NCBI GenBank assembly: GCA_036227345.1 | Contig: CP109468.1 | Span: 186,001-250,000, forward strand | Origin: Streptomyces sp. NBC_01463 | GTDB taxonomy: Bacteria; Actinomycetota; Actinomycetes; Streptomycetales; Streptomycetaceae | DNA length: 64,000 nt | Direction of reading: 5' to 3' | In this document: positions 26,406 through 35,189 of the stretch, one piece after another | How positions within the stretch are numbered: position 1 is the first letter of the stretch | Layout of the letters: each line of letters begins with the position of its first letter | Notes under the pieces: model-generated | What the model saw: the letters and a program-made list of their open reading frames with translations, nothing else | Databases searched by the model: none | Told to the model about the DNA's origin: nothing | Made by a program: the position numbers and the translations under genes

Positions 26406-26690
26406 CCGCCCAGGCTCCGGTGGGTCGGCGGGCTCGCGCGACACGGGGCAGCCCCAGGCGCATCCGATGACGCCGTGTCGCGCACCCGAGCCGAAGAGGT
26501 CTGCGGCATGCAAAGCCGACGGATTCCCCTGTCCGTGCGGCTTCGTCCGCCCTGCCCGACACGTGGGGCCGCTTCGACTGATCAGGTGCGTTCGGTCAGC
26601 TCCTCAGCGCGCTTGCCCTCCTGCGGTGCCATCGACAGTAAGGGTTTGTCCTGCACACCACCCGCTACGCATTGTCGAGAAGGGGCACCC

Positions 26691-26954
26691 ATGCTTCGTA
26701 GTATCGCGATCACCCTGGCCACCGTCGCCGCAGCCGGATTCGTGGCAGCCGCACCCGCCGTCGCCAACGACTCCGACGGCGGCTGGGAGGGCGGCAAGGT
26801 CGGCGCCGGATACTCCGAGGTCGAGGCGGACCGCGCCAGCGCGGAATACCTGAACCTGGGCGGCCCGTACGGGGTCACCTACGCCAAGGCGAAGAAGGCA
26901 CACTTCGAGGGCGAGGCCGGCTACTTCTACGCCGAGTACCTCCAGGGTCGCTGA
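26691..26954 (+). CDS. Small secreted protein, unrecognised family
   Basis: An 87-residue precursor with a Sec signal peptide (LRSIAITLATVAAAGFVAAA, then PAVA before the cleavage site). The mature part is about 60 residues, tyrosine- and glycine-rich (GGWEGGKVGAGYSEVEADRA, FEGEAGYFYAEYLQGR), without cysteines. GAAGGGG precedes the ATG. A near-perfect terminator follows within 25 nt of the stop, so this is a complete single-gene unit, which argues it is real. Function unknown; surface or signalling roles are possible but not shown. Confidence 0.72.
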   Translation: MLRSIAITLATVAAAGFVAAAPAVANDSDGGWEGGKVGAGYSEVEADRASAEYLNLGGPYGVTYAKAKKAHFEGEAGYFYAEYLQGR

Positions 26955-26977
26955 CCCTCGACCGTACTCACGCACGA

Positions 26978-27012
26978 GCAGGGCCCGCCATGGTGCGCGG
27001 GCCCTGCTTTTG
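26978..27012 (+). terminator. Strong hairpin terminator with T-run
   Basis: Perfect 11-bp stem GCAGGGCCCGC/GCGGGCCCTGC with an 8-nt loop, directly followed by TTTT. One of the few classical intrinsic terminators in the window. The remaining bases to 27289 hold nothing I can identify. Confidence 0.85.
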
Positions 27013-27289
27013 CGTGGTCGCGTCAGGGTTTGCCGCCGCTCCGGCTCCGGACAAGCATCGTGGGAAAGCGCGCAGGGACGGACGCTCGGGCCGCGTCACA
27101 GATGCCACGTCCCTGTGCGTTCCGGTCTCCAGGCAATTGACGTACGGAGATCGTCCCGTCCCGGTCGTGACCCGCTTCCCCAGCAGTCGGTCGAGCAGCC
27201 GGGCGGACACGGTCGCAGCGTGCAGTGCGCCGACGAACGCTGTGGCCGAGGGCGATCCGGACTGTCAGCGACGGCACCGACAGTTCATC

Positions 27290-28024
27290 TCACGGGTAGT
27301 ACGGCGTGTGCGTGATGGACGAGACCTTGAGATAGCGGGCACCGTCGCCCGTGGCCCAGGTCGAAGAGTCCGGATTGCCGGGCCAGTCGCCTCCGACGGC
27401 GATGTTGGCGATGAAGCGCATACCTGTCCCGGCCGGAGTGCTGTACCAGTTGGTGCCCGTAATGGCGCCGTCCACTGCGAAGTCGATGTGGTCCGGGAAC
27501 CAGCTGAACGAGTACGTGTGGAACGCGTTGGTCCACCCTGCCGAGTTCGTCTTCGAGAACTGCTGCTGGGCGTTGTTGGCGTCGTGGGACGTCTGGTAGA
27601 CGACGTTCGGGTTCTGGCCCACGATCTCAGCGGCGTCGAATTCCGGGAGCCACGGATTCAGGTACGCCGCCCATACAGCAGGAAGCAGCCCCTGCCCGTT
27701 GGGCATGTTCGCGGTGAAGCTGTACGTGCCGTACCCGTACAGCGCTGTCGACTCCACGCGGCCCGAGTAGTAGGTCCCGCCGCCGGCGTTGTACGCCTTG
27801 ATCACCAGGGTGTCGCCTTCGTACCAGACACAGTCCGGCGTGTAGGTCTCCAGCTCGTTGTTGGCAGTCCACCTTCCGCTGATCTTGTTCCAGGAGGTGA
27901 CGGTCACGGGACTGCCCCAGGAATCGGCTCGTGCGGCCGGCGCGCCCAGCATCAGTGCCGGCGGGACTGCGAGGGCGGCACCGAGTATGCCTCTGCGGCT
28001 GAACTTGCGGGACGTGGGGGTCAT
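27290..28024 (-). CDS. Tat-exported GH16-family hydrolase
   Basis: A 244-residue protein with a twin-arginine signal (RKFSRRGILGAALAVPPALM, then APAARA). The mature domain has the GH16 jellyroll layout: GDTLVIKAYNAGGGTYYSGR, GYGTYSFTANMPNGQGLLPA and the catalytic stretch EFDAAEIVG, which keeps the E-x-D-x-x-E spacing (E128, D130, E133) though the surrounding residues differ from laminarinases. FHTYSFSWFPDHIDFAVDG matches the conserved W-x-x-x-x-I-x-F/W-x-V-D-G segment. It should act outside the cell on a beta-linked polysaccharide. ATG 28024 follows GGAGCTGCG. It is unrelated in position to the other GH16 gene at 8.5 kb. Confidence 0.85.
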   Translation of the reverse strand: MTPTSRKFSRRGILGAALAVPPALMLGAPAARADSWGSPVTVTSWNKISGRWTANNELETYTPDCVWYEGDTLVIKAYNAGGGTYYSGRVESTALYGYGTYSFTANMPNGQGLLPAVWAAYLNPWLPEFDAAEIVGQNPNVVYQTSHDANNAQQQFSKTNSAGWTNAFHTYSFSWFPDHIDFAVDGAITGTNWYSTPAGTGMRFIANIAVGGDWPGNPDSSTWATGDGARYLKVSSITHTPYYP

Positions 28025-28388
28025 CGCAGCTCCATTGCTTGGATGAGCATCGAGACGTGGGAGCGATTCCACGCCTCACCTGTCGCCGGACTGTAGGAGT
28101 GTGTTCGGCCGTTGACAAGATGCGCCGCACGAATCGGTATATGCCTTTGGGAGTTGAACGGAGGCCGCACGCGAGGCGAGCGAGGTTGCACAGACTCTGT
28201 GGCAGTAGATCGCTCTACGGGACAAGCCATAGGGCCATCTGTGGTCATGACCGGCGAAGAGCATGAGCAGTAGGTGAGGCGCTCACGGCTGCGTGCGACT
28301 CATCGCCGAGAGGGAGGGCGAGCGAACACCCGAGGACGGGCTTCTCCATGCGTCAGAACGCATGCGGAGCAGTCGTACCCCCGTCGCC
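28025..28388. other. Intergenic gap, no gene seen
   Basis: This lies upstream of the Tat-exported GH16 gene and below the stop of the APH-type gene. The part near 28025-28200 should include the GH16 promoter. No palindromic operator comparable with the one at 8407 is evident. Confidence 0.4.
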
Positions 28389-29135
28389 TCACATTCGGGA
28401 TCTCAGTACGTCGACCTCACAGCCTGGGGCGAACGGGTCGAAGCCGTGCTCGATCAGCCAGCGAACTGCCAGCAGGCTTCGCAACGACCACCAGGCGTGG
28501 ATCACGTCGAGGTCGATGTCGCTGCCATAGCCGGAGAGAACGTCGTCGAGGCGCTCCTCGTGTCCCAGCGTGAAGGTGGCGAGGTCATACAGCGCATCGC
28601 CCTGGCCTGCCTCGGACCAGTCAATGATGCCGGTGACCTCGTCGCCGTCGACGAAGACGTGCGCGATCTGGAGGTCGCCGTGCGTGAATGCCGGAGTCCA
28701 CGGCCGCAGTGCGGCCTCGGCGACCTGGCGGTTACGGGTGACCAGGTCCGCGGGCAGGAGGCCATTCGTCACGAGCAACTCGCACTCGTCGTCGAGTTCC
28801 GCCGCCAACTCCACGACGGTCCGGCCGGCTCGGCCGGGCCGGGGCGGCAGCGGCGCGTCGTGCAGTTTCCGGATCGCGGCGCCCGCCGCGGCCCACGCCG
28901 CCGCCGACCCGGTCGACGGCCCACCGAGGCGCCCGAGCGTCGTTCCTGGGACCGCAGCGATCGCGAGCACGGGCGGCTTGCGCCAAAGGATCTTCGGAGT
29001 CGGGACCGGCGCGCGCGACATCGCATCGACCTCGGCATCGATACGCGCCTGATCGGCATCCACCTTCAGGAACACGTCGCCGACGCGCAGGGTCGCGCGC
29101 TCGGAATGGGCGACAACGACCTCGACTTCATCCAT
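28389..29135 (-). CDS. Aminoglycoside phosphotransferase (APH)-family kinase
   Basis: A 248-residue kinase-like protein. The catalytic loop FTHGDLQIAHVFVDGDEVTG has the H-G-D-x-x-x-x-N pattern with histidine at the place of the usual asparagine, and GIIDWSEAGQGDALYDLATF is the metal-binding I-D-W/F motif. The N-terminal lobe includes TLRVGDVFLKVDA. APH-fold enzymes phosphorylate antibiotics, sugars, choline or homoserine; this one could be a resistance determinant but sequence alone does not say. It is shorter than typical APH(3') enzymes at the N-terminus. Start ATG 29135 has no strong ribosome site. Confidence 0.82.
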   Translation of the reverse strand: MDEVEVVVAHSERATLRVGDVFLKVDADQARIDAEVDAMSRAPVPTPKILWRKPPVLAIAAVPGTTLGRLGGPSTGSAAAWAAAGAAIRKLHDAPLPPRPGRAGRTVVELAAELDDECELLVTNGLLPADLVTRNRQVAEAALRPWTPAFTHGDLQIAHVFVDGDEVTGIIDWSEAGQGDALYDLATFTLGHEERLDDVLSGYGSDIDLDVIHAWWSLRSLLAVRWLIEHGFDPFAPGCEVDVLRSRM

Positions 29136-29394
29136 GGGCGACCAGTATCCCGGAGACGACCCCCGACGTCGCCGGACTTATCGCCTGCGAATGCACCGCT
29201 GACCGCGTCCCGCTACCCGATGCAGCCTTGTGCGCACCACTGGCTCCTGACCAGGCCAAGCCCACTGGTTTGCGCAGACCGCCCCGCAGAGCGAGTAAGC
29301 GCGCCGTCATGTGTCCTCGGAGCCGGGATGGCCGTCGCGCCCAGGCGAAGGACGCCACCCGGCCTCACGCGGCGATCTCAAGGTCGTGTGCGCG

Positions 29395-29805
29395 TCAGGC
29401 GGGCTCGCCCAGGACCTTCTCCAAGCGCCCCAGGACGCGGGGCCAGCCCTTCCCCATGCCCTCGAATGCCTGTCGGCCCATCGGGGAGTCGAGGTCGAAG
29501 CCGGCATGGGTGAGCACGAGCCGGGTGCCGTCGCCCTGCGGGTGAAGCGTCCACGTGATGGTGGTGTCGAGGGTGCCCTCGGCGAACCGGTACGCAAGGA
29601 TGCGCTCGTCCTCGACCGCGGTCACCTCGCAGGGCTGCTCGCCGAAGTTGCCCATGTCGAGGGTGAAGCGGTGCCCGACGACCGGCTTGATGTCGCCGGC
29701 GGCCCACCAGCGGGCGTGCAGTTCGGGGTCCGTAAGGGCCCTCCACACCGCTGCCGGGGAGTACGGAAGGAACCTCTCGCAGGTGAAGGTGTCGATCCGG
29801 GTCAT
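29395..29805 (-). CDS. SRPBCC/AHSA1-domain protein
   Basis: A 136-residue START-like (SRPBCC, Aha1-type) protein: FTCERFLPYSPAAVWRALTD with ARWWAAGD, then FGEQPCEVTAVEDERILAYR and TITWTLHPQGDGTRLVLTHA. These domains form a hydrophobic pocket for lipid or aromatic ligands. The start ATG (29805) overlaps the stop of the ArsR gene by 4 nt (ATGA), a standard translationally coupled pair in actinobacteria where ArsR controls an SRPBCC gene. The pair most likely shares the promoter and operator at 30134-30153. Confidence 0.9.
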   Translation of the reverse strand: MTRIDTFTCERFLPYSPAAVWRALTDPELHARWWAAGDIKPVVGHRFTLDMGNFGEQPCEVTAVEDERILAYRFAEGTLDTTITWTLHPQGDGTRLVLTHAGFDLDSPMGRQAFEGMGKGWPRVLGRLEKVLGEPA

Positions 29806-30122
29806 TTCTCGTTTCCTTCTTCCTCGTCCAGGAGATCGGACAGTGCGTCCATGCGCTGCTTCCAGTAGTGCTCGAACGGGTACAACCACTGGCTCACCTC
29901 TGCGAGCCGGGCCGGTTCGAGGTGGTAGAACCGGTGACGGCCACGGGGCTCCTCGCGCACCAGTCCAGCGTTCCGGAGCACGGCCAGGTGTTCGGAGACC
30001 GCAGGCCTCCCGAGCTCGAACAGACCGGCCAGCTCACCCGTGGAGCGAGGCCCCTCACGCAGGCTTTCGAGCAGTCTGCGGCGCACTGGACTGGCCAGCA
30101 CACCGAACACGTCGGTAGGCAT
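29802..30122 (-). CDS. ArsR-family transcriptional regulator
   Basis: A 106-residue winged-helix repressor: FGVLASPVRRRLLESLREGP, then STGELAGLFELGRPAVSEHL as helix-turn-helix and LRNAGLVREEPRGRHRFYHL as wing. It lacks the C-x-C metal-sensing motif of ArsR proper, so it belongs to the non-metal branch that is commonly paired with SRPBCC proteins. ATG 30122 has GAGG upstream; a longer frame to 30158 would cover the operator. It is the first gene of a two-gene operon. Confidence 0.9.
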   Translation of the reverse strand: MPTDVFGVLASPVRRRLLESLREGPRSTGELAGLFELGRPAVSEHLAVLRNAGLVREEPRGRHRFYHLEPARLAEVSQWLYPFEHYWKQRMDALSDLLDEEEGNEK

Positions 30123-30133
30123 GGCCTCAGTAT

Positions 30134-30153
30134 GCGTCGGAGTTTTCCGACGC
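30134..30153. promoter_or_regulatory. ArsR operator
   Basis: Perfect inverted repeat with 8-nt arms GCGTCGGA/TCCGACGC and a 4-nt centre, ending 12 bp before the ArsR start; a further CGACGCG half-site follows to the right. Position and symmetry fit autorepression. Confidence 0.7.
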
Positions 30154-30179
30154 GTCAAGAATCCCCGACGCGTTCAAGG

Positions 30180-30217
30180 GGGGGTGTCTTTCAGATCTCG
30201 ATCTGAAAGACACCCCC
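30180..30217 (-). terminator. Long perfect hairpin between arsR and the next upstream gene
   Basis: A 17-bp perfect stem with arms GGGGGTGTCTTTCAGAT/ATCTGAAAGACACCCCC and a CTCG tetraloop. It is longer than other hairpins in the window and has no U-tract. It may end transcription of the small gene at 30505-30729 before the ArsR promoter. Nothing else is recognised in 30218-30504. Confidence 0.6.
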
Positions 30218-30504
30218 AGACACGTATCTCAAGGCACACGGAGCCTTCGCGGCGGCCTCGGCCCGCCCCTGCCGCACGGCCCATCGCGGAACGCCGTCCC
30301 AAGACTGCAGAGTCTCGTCGTCCGGGCATCCAGCGGCCACCGGAAGTCCGGACGACGGGGAGGGCTCCGTCGACGCCCGCGCGACCAGCCGGACAGACCG
30401 GCCGGAAGGCGGCCGTCTGCCCCAGAATCCGCAGGCCGGGGCGCCAGACGCCGACAGGGGGCAGACCTGAGGCCGACGCGCTGGCCGGTCTCGCTCCGGC
30501 GCGG

Positions 30505-30729
30505 CTAGGGCTCCGGGTATTCGTGGGCGCCGGCGCCCTGCCATTCGACGAGGGCCGGGGTGTCGAGGGCCCGCTCGGGGTCCGCCATTCCGGCGTCGGC
30601 CAGGAAGACGATGACGTCGTGGTCGCTGTGGGCGAGGCCGAGCCGCTCCTCGCGGCCGCCGATCTGCACGGTGACGAGTCGGGCACCGGATGGTGCCGGC
30701 CGGTGGATCACGATCGGTGGAGTAGCCAT
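30505..30729 (-). CDS. Small conserved hypothetical protein
   Basis: A 74-residue protein with pattern PPIVIHRPAPSGARLVTVQI, LGLAHSDHDVIVFLADAGMA and VEWQGAGAHEY. It resembles a short family frequent in Streptomyces that has no assigned role. It has no membrane segment or signal peptide; the two beta strands plus a short helix suggest a small soluble fold. Start ATG 30729 gives the usual N-terminus. The only nearby element is a hairpin about 290 bp downstream. Confidence 0.65.
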   Translation of the reverse strand: MATPPIVIHRPAPSGARLVTVQIGGREERLGLAHSDHDVIVFLADAGMADPERALDTPALVEWQGAGAHEYPEP

Positions 30730-31015
30730 ACCTCCAGCGTGGCGCGGAGACCCGCTGCCCGCATCTGGTCCAGCTGCGGGCAGCGGGGTGTGGCGTGAGG
30801 GCCGGAGTACGACGGTGGTCTGGCGGTCACCGTCCCTGGCCAGGCCCCTCCCCCACTCGCCCGGACAGCCTCCCGAAAGCCCCCGGAGAGCTGGGAGGAA
30901 CGGATGGCGTCCGCCACGGGGGCGGGAGCGTTCACATTCTGCCTGGTCAGGCCTCTTCGCGAGCTGCGGGCCGGGGTGAAAGGATCTTGCCGACAGTTCC
31001 CTACCAGGAGGCCAC

Positions 31016-31498
31016 GTGGACGTCCACTCGAAGCATGACCACCCCGACTGGGATGCGGTCGTGCTCGCGGCTCACGAGCGCGCCCGCTCGCGGCAGGCAC
31101 TCATGGTCGAGCGATTCGGACTGTCGGGAGACGTGCAGTACGACTGGTCGATGGACGACGCGCAGATCACGTGGTCGCGCGACGGAAGGGTGTTCCTCAC
31201 CGGCCGACTCACAGTGATCGGCGGCGTCAGCGTCACCCACCAGACCTGGCTGTGGTCCTGGGCGAACGAGTCACTCCCGCACGCCGTCCTGGGCGACATC
31301 GAGCAGGTGCGGCGGTGCGGCGAGGAGAACGACTACCCCGTCCTTCCCTGGCCAGGTTTCCACTCGCGCCCCGAACTCGTCGCTGAGGCACGAATGGTCG
31401 CGGCCTCCGTGCTGGACGCAGAGGGGCTGTGGGCGGAGTCGATGGACGACGTGGAACTCCACTTCATGGTCCATGACCTGGTGCTCACAGCCGATTGA
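31016..31498 (+). CDS. DUF6882-family protein
   Basis: A 160-residue protein of the DUF6882 type, with the typical tryptophan-rich segment TWLWSWANESLPHAV, the preceding HERARSRQALMVERFGLSGD and the closing segment that includes DDVELHFMVHDLV. The GTG at 31016 is supported by CCAGGAGG at good spacing. Function is unknown for the family. A second, longer member lies at 48360-49049. No membrane segment or signal peptide is apparent, so it is probably cytosolic. Confidence 0.75.
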   Translation: MDVHSKHDHPDWDAVVLAAHERARSRQALMVERFGLSGDVQYDWSMDDAQITWSRDGRVFLTGRLTVIGGVSVTHQTWLWSWANESLPHAVLGDIEQVRRCGEENDYPVLPWPGFHSRPELVAEARMVAASVLDAEGLWAESMDDVELHFMVHDLVLTAD

Positions 31499-31584
31499 CA
31501 GAGACGGCTGCACGGATGTCTCCGGACGGCTCGGCTGCTGGTGCAGCCGCCAGAGGTCAATCGGCGCAGTGCGCTTGTTCCCTA

Positions 31585-31980
31585 TCATCCGTCCGTGTCG
31601 TAGGGCGGGGACGGAAGGTTCCAGACGGCGTCGGAGCGGCCGACAATCTTTCGGAGTTCGCGAGCGCTCCGTGCCGACATGGCCTGCATCACGGTGTCGA
31701 GGAGGGCTCGGGCCTCGAGCGGGTTGCCGCAGCAGTACCAGTGCACGTTGCCCCACTCGTAGTCGTGCCACAGAGCACGCTCGGGCTGGTGGACGTAGTC
31801 CTTCCACAGGCTCACCGCCGCACTGACGTCGCCTGGCTGCAGATAGTTTCGGGTGCGCTCGAGATCGATGATCTCGGACAGTGCACGCGAAGACAGGCCA
31901 TCGATGACTGGCCGTGCACCCGTTGTTCGGTGGCTGCCGGGGGCGTCGGCGCGGATCCGTCCTGGCCGGCTACGCGGCAT
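31585..31980 (-). CDS. Hypothetical protein
   Basis: A 131-residue protein. After a variable N-terminus it has a coherent segment LSEIIDLERTRNYLQPGDVS, WHDYEWGNVHWYCCGNPLEA and RALLDTVMQAMSARSARELR, ending with SPPYDTDG. The distribution of charged and hydrophobic residues suggests a helical soluble protein. AAAGG precedes the ATG. I do not recognise a named family, but the style is that of conserved Streptomyces proteins of unknown function. It converges on the DUF6882 gene 87 bp away. Confidence 0.62.
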   Translation of the reverse strand: MPRSRPGRIRADAPGSHRTTGARPVIDGLSSRALSEIIDLERTRNYLQPGDVSAAVSLWKDYVHQPERALWHDYEWGNVHWYCCGNPLEARALLDTVMQAMSARSARELRKIVGRSDAVWNLPSPPYDTDG

Positions 31981-32123
31981 GGACCTTTCGGTTCGTCGTC
32001 ATGCGGTACATGGTGCCACGGGCTCGCATGCGTCTCGAACTGTTTCACTCGCAAGGGGATTCGGCGGGCGTGGTCACGTCCGCCTTCGTCTGATCAGTTG
32101 CTCCGGCCGAGGTGCTGGGGAGG

Positions 32124-32264
32124 TACGGCGGCTTGAACTGCGGCCGGATCGACGTCGATCGGCTGCGGACGTTACTGGCCGGGCTGTCCCGCTTCCGTCC
32201 TGGAGTCGGGCGCCACATCCTGTACCGCGAACCTGGACGCGGTCCGGCTCGGGTCTGCGGATGA
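32124..32264 (+). pseudogene. IS701-like transposase fragment
   Basis: A 46-codon stretch ending at a TGA encodes YGGLNCGRIDVDRLRTLLAG followed by LSRFRPGVGRHILYREP. The first part matches the segment that precedes the first catalytic strand in the large IS701/IS4-type transposases common in Streptomyces, normally followed by a strand with the first catalytic aspartate, which is lost here. No more of the gene is seen on either side between 31981 and 32328. Identification is from memory of the family. Confidence 0.5.
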
Positions 32265-32328
32265 CGCGCCATCGAGCGGCTGGGCCGTTTCTCACGGATC
32301 AGTGAGCACCCAGTGATGTGATGGGTCC

Positions 32329-32640
32329 ATGCGGCGTGAGAAATGTGCGACCAGGAACCACATAGGCGTGTGGCGGCAACGTGCCCTGCCCGGAGACCCA
32401 CAACAGGTCACGTTCTGGGCCGTGCTGCGTGGTTCGCTCCTCCCCCTCTTGGTCTGGGCCGGCGTCGCATGCTTGGGGTACTTCGTCTACGCCCCAGTCG
32501 TGGCGGTGGTACTCGGCGGACTCTTCGCGGTGTCGTTCGTCGTGGGGTTCGGGCTCCGTCGCAGAGGTGGACACTCCGTTCGATGCAGCGTCTATGGTGC
32601 TGCGGGCGGTGTGCTCGACAAGTCCATGGCCGGGTTCTGA
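32329..32640 (+). CDS. Small membrane protein, unknown function
   Basis: A 103-residue protein with two adjacent transmembrane segments, LRGSLLPLLVWAGVACLGYF and VVAVVLGGLFAVSFVVGFGL, separated by a short loop, a charged N-terminus and a cytoplasmic-looking tail (RRRGGHSVRCSVYGAAGGVL). Hydrophobic periodicity supports a real gene. ATG 32329 has only weak ribosome-site similarity. It sits between an IS701 fragment and the interrupted P450 gene, with no clear partner. Confidence 0.55.
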   Translation: MRREKCATRNHIGVWRQRALPGDPQQVTFWAVLRGSLLPLLVWAGVACLGYFVYAPVVAVVLGGLFAVSFVVGFGLRRRGGHSVRCSVYGAAGGVLDKSMAGF

Positions 32641-32870
32641 TTCGTTGCGGTGTAGGCGAACCGTCGTTGTACGGGTGTGTTGGCTGATGCCCAGTGGGCC
32701 CGGCGGACCTGGTTCTCTCCGCCCGTTCCGGTTCCGGCACTGGCTTTGATCTGCGGACGCCTAGCGCCCCGGCCGACGCTGATAACCGAGGTCGCGGGTT
32801 GCGTATCTTCGGGCGTCCTTGAACGTTGGTGCGATGTCCATGTTGGTTGGATTTCGAGCCCGGAGCCACC

Positions 32871-33551
32871 TTGTCCGCCCTCACTCTGCCGTCCCGGCCC
32901 CCTGGCCTGCTGACCGCGCGGGTACAGGACCCGTACCCCTACTTCGCATGGCTGCGTCAGCATGCGCCCGCCCGTGCGGACCGCAAGCCGGGACGTCCCA
33001 CCGTGTGGCAGATCTCCCGCTACGAAGATGTCCGGGCGCTGATGACCGACGGGCGGCTCAGTAAGGACCCCGGCCGAGTGCCCGGCTACGTTCCGGGGCC
33101 GACCGGGTTGAACCGGCATCTGGTCCAAGCCGACCCTCCGGATCACACACGCCTGCGGACTCTGGTCATCGCGGCGTTCGTCCCCCGCCGCATCGCGCAG
33201 CTGGAACCTTTCATCACGGACAACGCGAACCAGTTGCTGGACCGGGTCGAGCAGCACACACACGTGGATGTGATCGACGCTTTCGCGGCGCCGCTGACCT
33301 TCCGGATGATCTGCGCGATCCTCGGAGTGCCCGGAGAACTGGACAACGCGGCGACCCGGGACACCCTCATGGCCACCATCGCCCCTGCCCCCGGCCTGGA
33401 CCCCGCCCGGGTCGAAGGCGATCTGCACGCCCTGCTGGACACTCTGATCGCCGCCAAGCGCGCGGGTGGCGAGCGCAGCGGAGTGGATCTGTTGGGTGCC
33501 CTCGTGCAGGCCAGTGACGACAGTGGGGCGATGAGCGAGGAGGAACTCCGT
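32871..33551 (+). pseudogene. Cytochrome P450, 5' part (gene split by insertion element)
   Basis: This encodes the first 227 residues of a bacterial P450. Recognisable features are YPYFAWLRQHAPARADRKPG, ISRYEDVRALMTDGRLSKDP, the C-helix region DPPDHTRLRTLVIAAFVPRR and DVIDAFAAPLTFRMICAILG. It stops being P450-like exactly at 33551, the left target duplication of the insertion element, and would end at a TAG inside the element. Joining it to 36822-37356 restores a continuous reading frame through L-R-S-T-A-Y-L-L-L-L-V-G-H-D-T-T. TTG 32871 is chosen because CGGAG lies upstream; an earlier TTG at 32826 is less likely. Without the heme-binding half the protein is inactive. Confidence 0.88.
33545..33551. 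repeat. Left target-site duplication of the insertion element
   Basis: ACTCCGT directly before the left inverted repeat; the same 7 bp follow the right inverted repeat at 36822-36828. If the repeat is taken one base longer, the duplication becomes 5 bp (CTCCG). Confidence 0.85.
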
Positions 33552-33584
33552 TGGGTGTAGCTCGCGCTGAGGGAAGGTTTTCGT

Positions 33585-35111
33585 TCAGGCGGTGAGGTCG
33601 TAATTGTTCTGGTCGGGGCTGAGATAGAGGCGTTGGTGTTCGCGGGCGAGGTGGTGGCGCCAGTAGGCGTCGAAGTCGCCGTTGTCGTTGAGGGCTCGGA
33701 GTTTGAGGATGGCTTCGGCGCCGGTCAGCCCCCACCGGGCCCCGGTGATCTCCAGGCGGTCGCCGATGAGGTGGCGGCAGGCGCCCTCGATGGCGCCGGT
33801 CGCGATCGGCCAGCCCCGGGCGAGGGCGGTGTCGTAGTGGAGTTGGGTGAGGTGGCCGGTGAGGTAGCGGACGCAGGCGTCGGCGGCGTCGCGTTTGGCT
33901 CCGCGCAGTCCGCGTGAGGCGGTTTCGGTCGTGATCTCGGCGGCGGCGCGGGCGGCCTGGCCGTGCAGGATCGTGGTCAGATGGCCGGCGGCCCAGGCTT
34001 CCGCCTCGGGGGTGCCGACCGCGTGGAAGGCGTGCGCGGCGGCCCAGACGTACTCACTGACGTGCACGATGTCCAGCAGCACGGTCACCTCGATGCCGCG
34101 CCGGGCGGATTCGCTCTCGATCAGGTCGAGTTGGTGGCGGGCGCCGTCGACGAGGACCAGCCAGGTGCGAGCGTGGTCGCGGTCGCGGGCCTCGGCCTGG
34201 TCGAAGGCGGCGGCGATCGTGTGCTCCGGCGGATGGATCACCGATCCGGTCAGCCACTTCGCCCGGGCCACTGGTCCCGGCCGCGGCGGGCAGAGGCTGG
34301 TGCGGCCGTCGGGCGGGGCAATGATGTCGTGCGGCCTTCTGAGGGCCGGATCGGCGTCGAAGACGCAGCCGAGGGTGGCGATCCGCTTGCGGTTCGGTTT
34401 CTCGCCCGGCGCGATCCGGGTCGGCATCGCCCGCTGCTGTGTCAGGTGTGCTTTCAGGGTCGCCGGTTGCAGGCCCTCGGGGCGCATCACGATGCCTTTG
34501 CCGTCGAACTGCAGGACCAGTGTGGTGCTGGCGCTCGCCGGCAGCGGCACCTGCTGCCGGTAGAAGGAGTCGATGTCGATGGCCGCCCGGGCGACGAGCT
34601 GTTCGGCCTGGCGTTTGCCCAGCACGCTCCCGCACCGGTCGTCGATTGCCGCCTTGGCCAGGTCGAAGGAGCCGCGGACGGCCTCGAGGACGGCCAGGCG
34701 CCGCAGTCCGTTCGAGTGCAGGTGGGCGGGCAGCGACAGTGCGGCGTCCGCCGGGTGGACGCTGGTCAGGCCTTTGCCCCGCCATGCCGTCCGCGTCACG
34801 GTGACCGTGCCGAACACGCAGGCCAGCAGCCGCGAATGCCCCGGTTCGCAGTGCGGTCGGACCCGTCCGTCCCGGCCCCGCACCGGCCCAACGTCGTGGT
34901 GATCCGCGCGTTCGCGTTGTTCGCGTCGATCGAGGTGGGCCTGGAACAGCAGGCGCAGCAGCTCTCGGCCCTCCGCCTCGATCAGTTCCTCCAGTTCGTG
35001 GTGCGCAAGCACGGCCGTGTCGGCGGTGGCCAACGTGCCTTTCAGGCACTCGAAGGCGCTTGTCGCGGCGGCGAACACATCGATGGCATCCAAGGCGTCG
35101 TAGGGTTCCAC
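33585..35111 (-). CDS. ISKra4-family transposase
   Basis: A 508-residue, full-length transposase. The C-terminal region GWPIATGAIEGACRHLIGDR, LEITGARWGLTGAEAILKLR and the tail FDAYWRHHLAREHQRLY are typical of the ISKra4 group, whose third catalytic acidic residue is the glutamate of the G-A-I-E-G segment. Upstream, LVLQFDGKGIVMRPEGL carries the first catalytic aspartate and DIVHVSEYVWAAAHAF the second. An N-terminal segment with LRLLFQAHLDRREQRER and VTVTRTAWRGKG precedes them. No internal stop is present, so the enzyme may still be active. It ends 22 bp from the left inverted repeat. Confidence 0.92.
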   Translation of the reverse strand: MEPYDALDAIDVFAAATSAFECLKGTLATADTAVLAHHELEELIEAEGRELLRLLFQAHLDRREQRERADHHDVGPVRGRDGRVRPHCEPGHSRLLACVFGTVTVTRTAWRGKGLTSVHPADAALSLPAHLHSNGLRRLAVLEAVRGSFDLAKAAIDDRCGSVLGKRQAEQLVARAAIDIDSFYRQQVPLPASASTTLVLQFDGKGIVMRPEGLQPATLKAHLTQQRAMPTRIAPGEKPNRKRIATLGCVFDADPALRRPHDIIAPPDGRTSLCPPRPGPVARAKWLTGSVIHPPEHTIAAAFDQAEARDRDHARTWLVLVDGARHQLDLIESESARRGIEVTVLLDIVHVSEYVWAAAHAFHAVGTPEAEAWAAGHLTTILHGQAARAAAEITTETASRGLRGAKRDAADACVRYLTGHLTQLHYDTALARGWPIATGAIEGACRHLIGDRLEITGARWGLTGAEAILKLRALNDNGDFDAYWRHHLAREHQRLYLSPDQNNYDLTA

Positions 35112-35189
35112 AACGGCTCTTCTTTCTGTACTTCGGTCTGGCTGGTTACCTCCGAAGTTGGAGAGAAGAGCCTTTATCGTTCCGCGAGT

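Noticed and set aside
26968..27210. An 80-codon minus-strand frame after the small secreted protein
   Set aside because: It runs through a strong terminator hairpin and resembles nothing.
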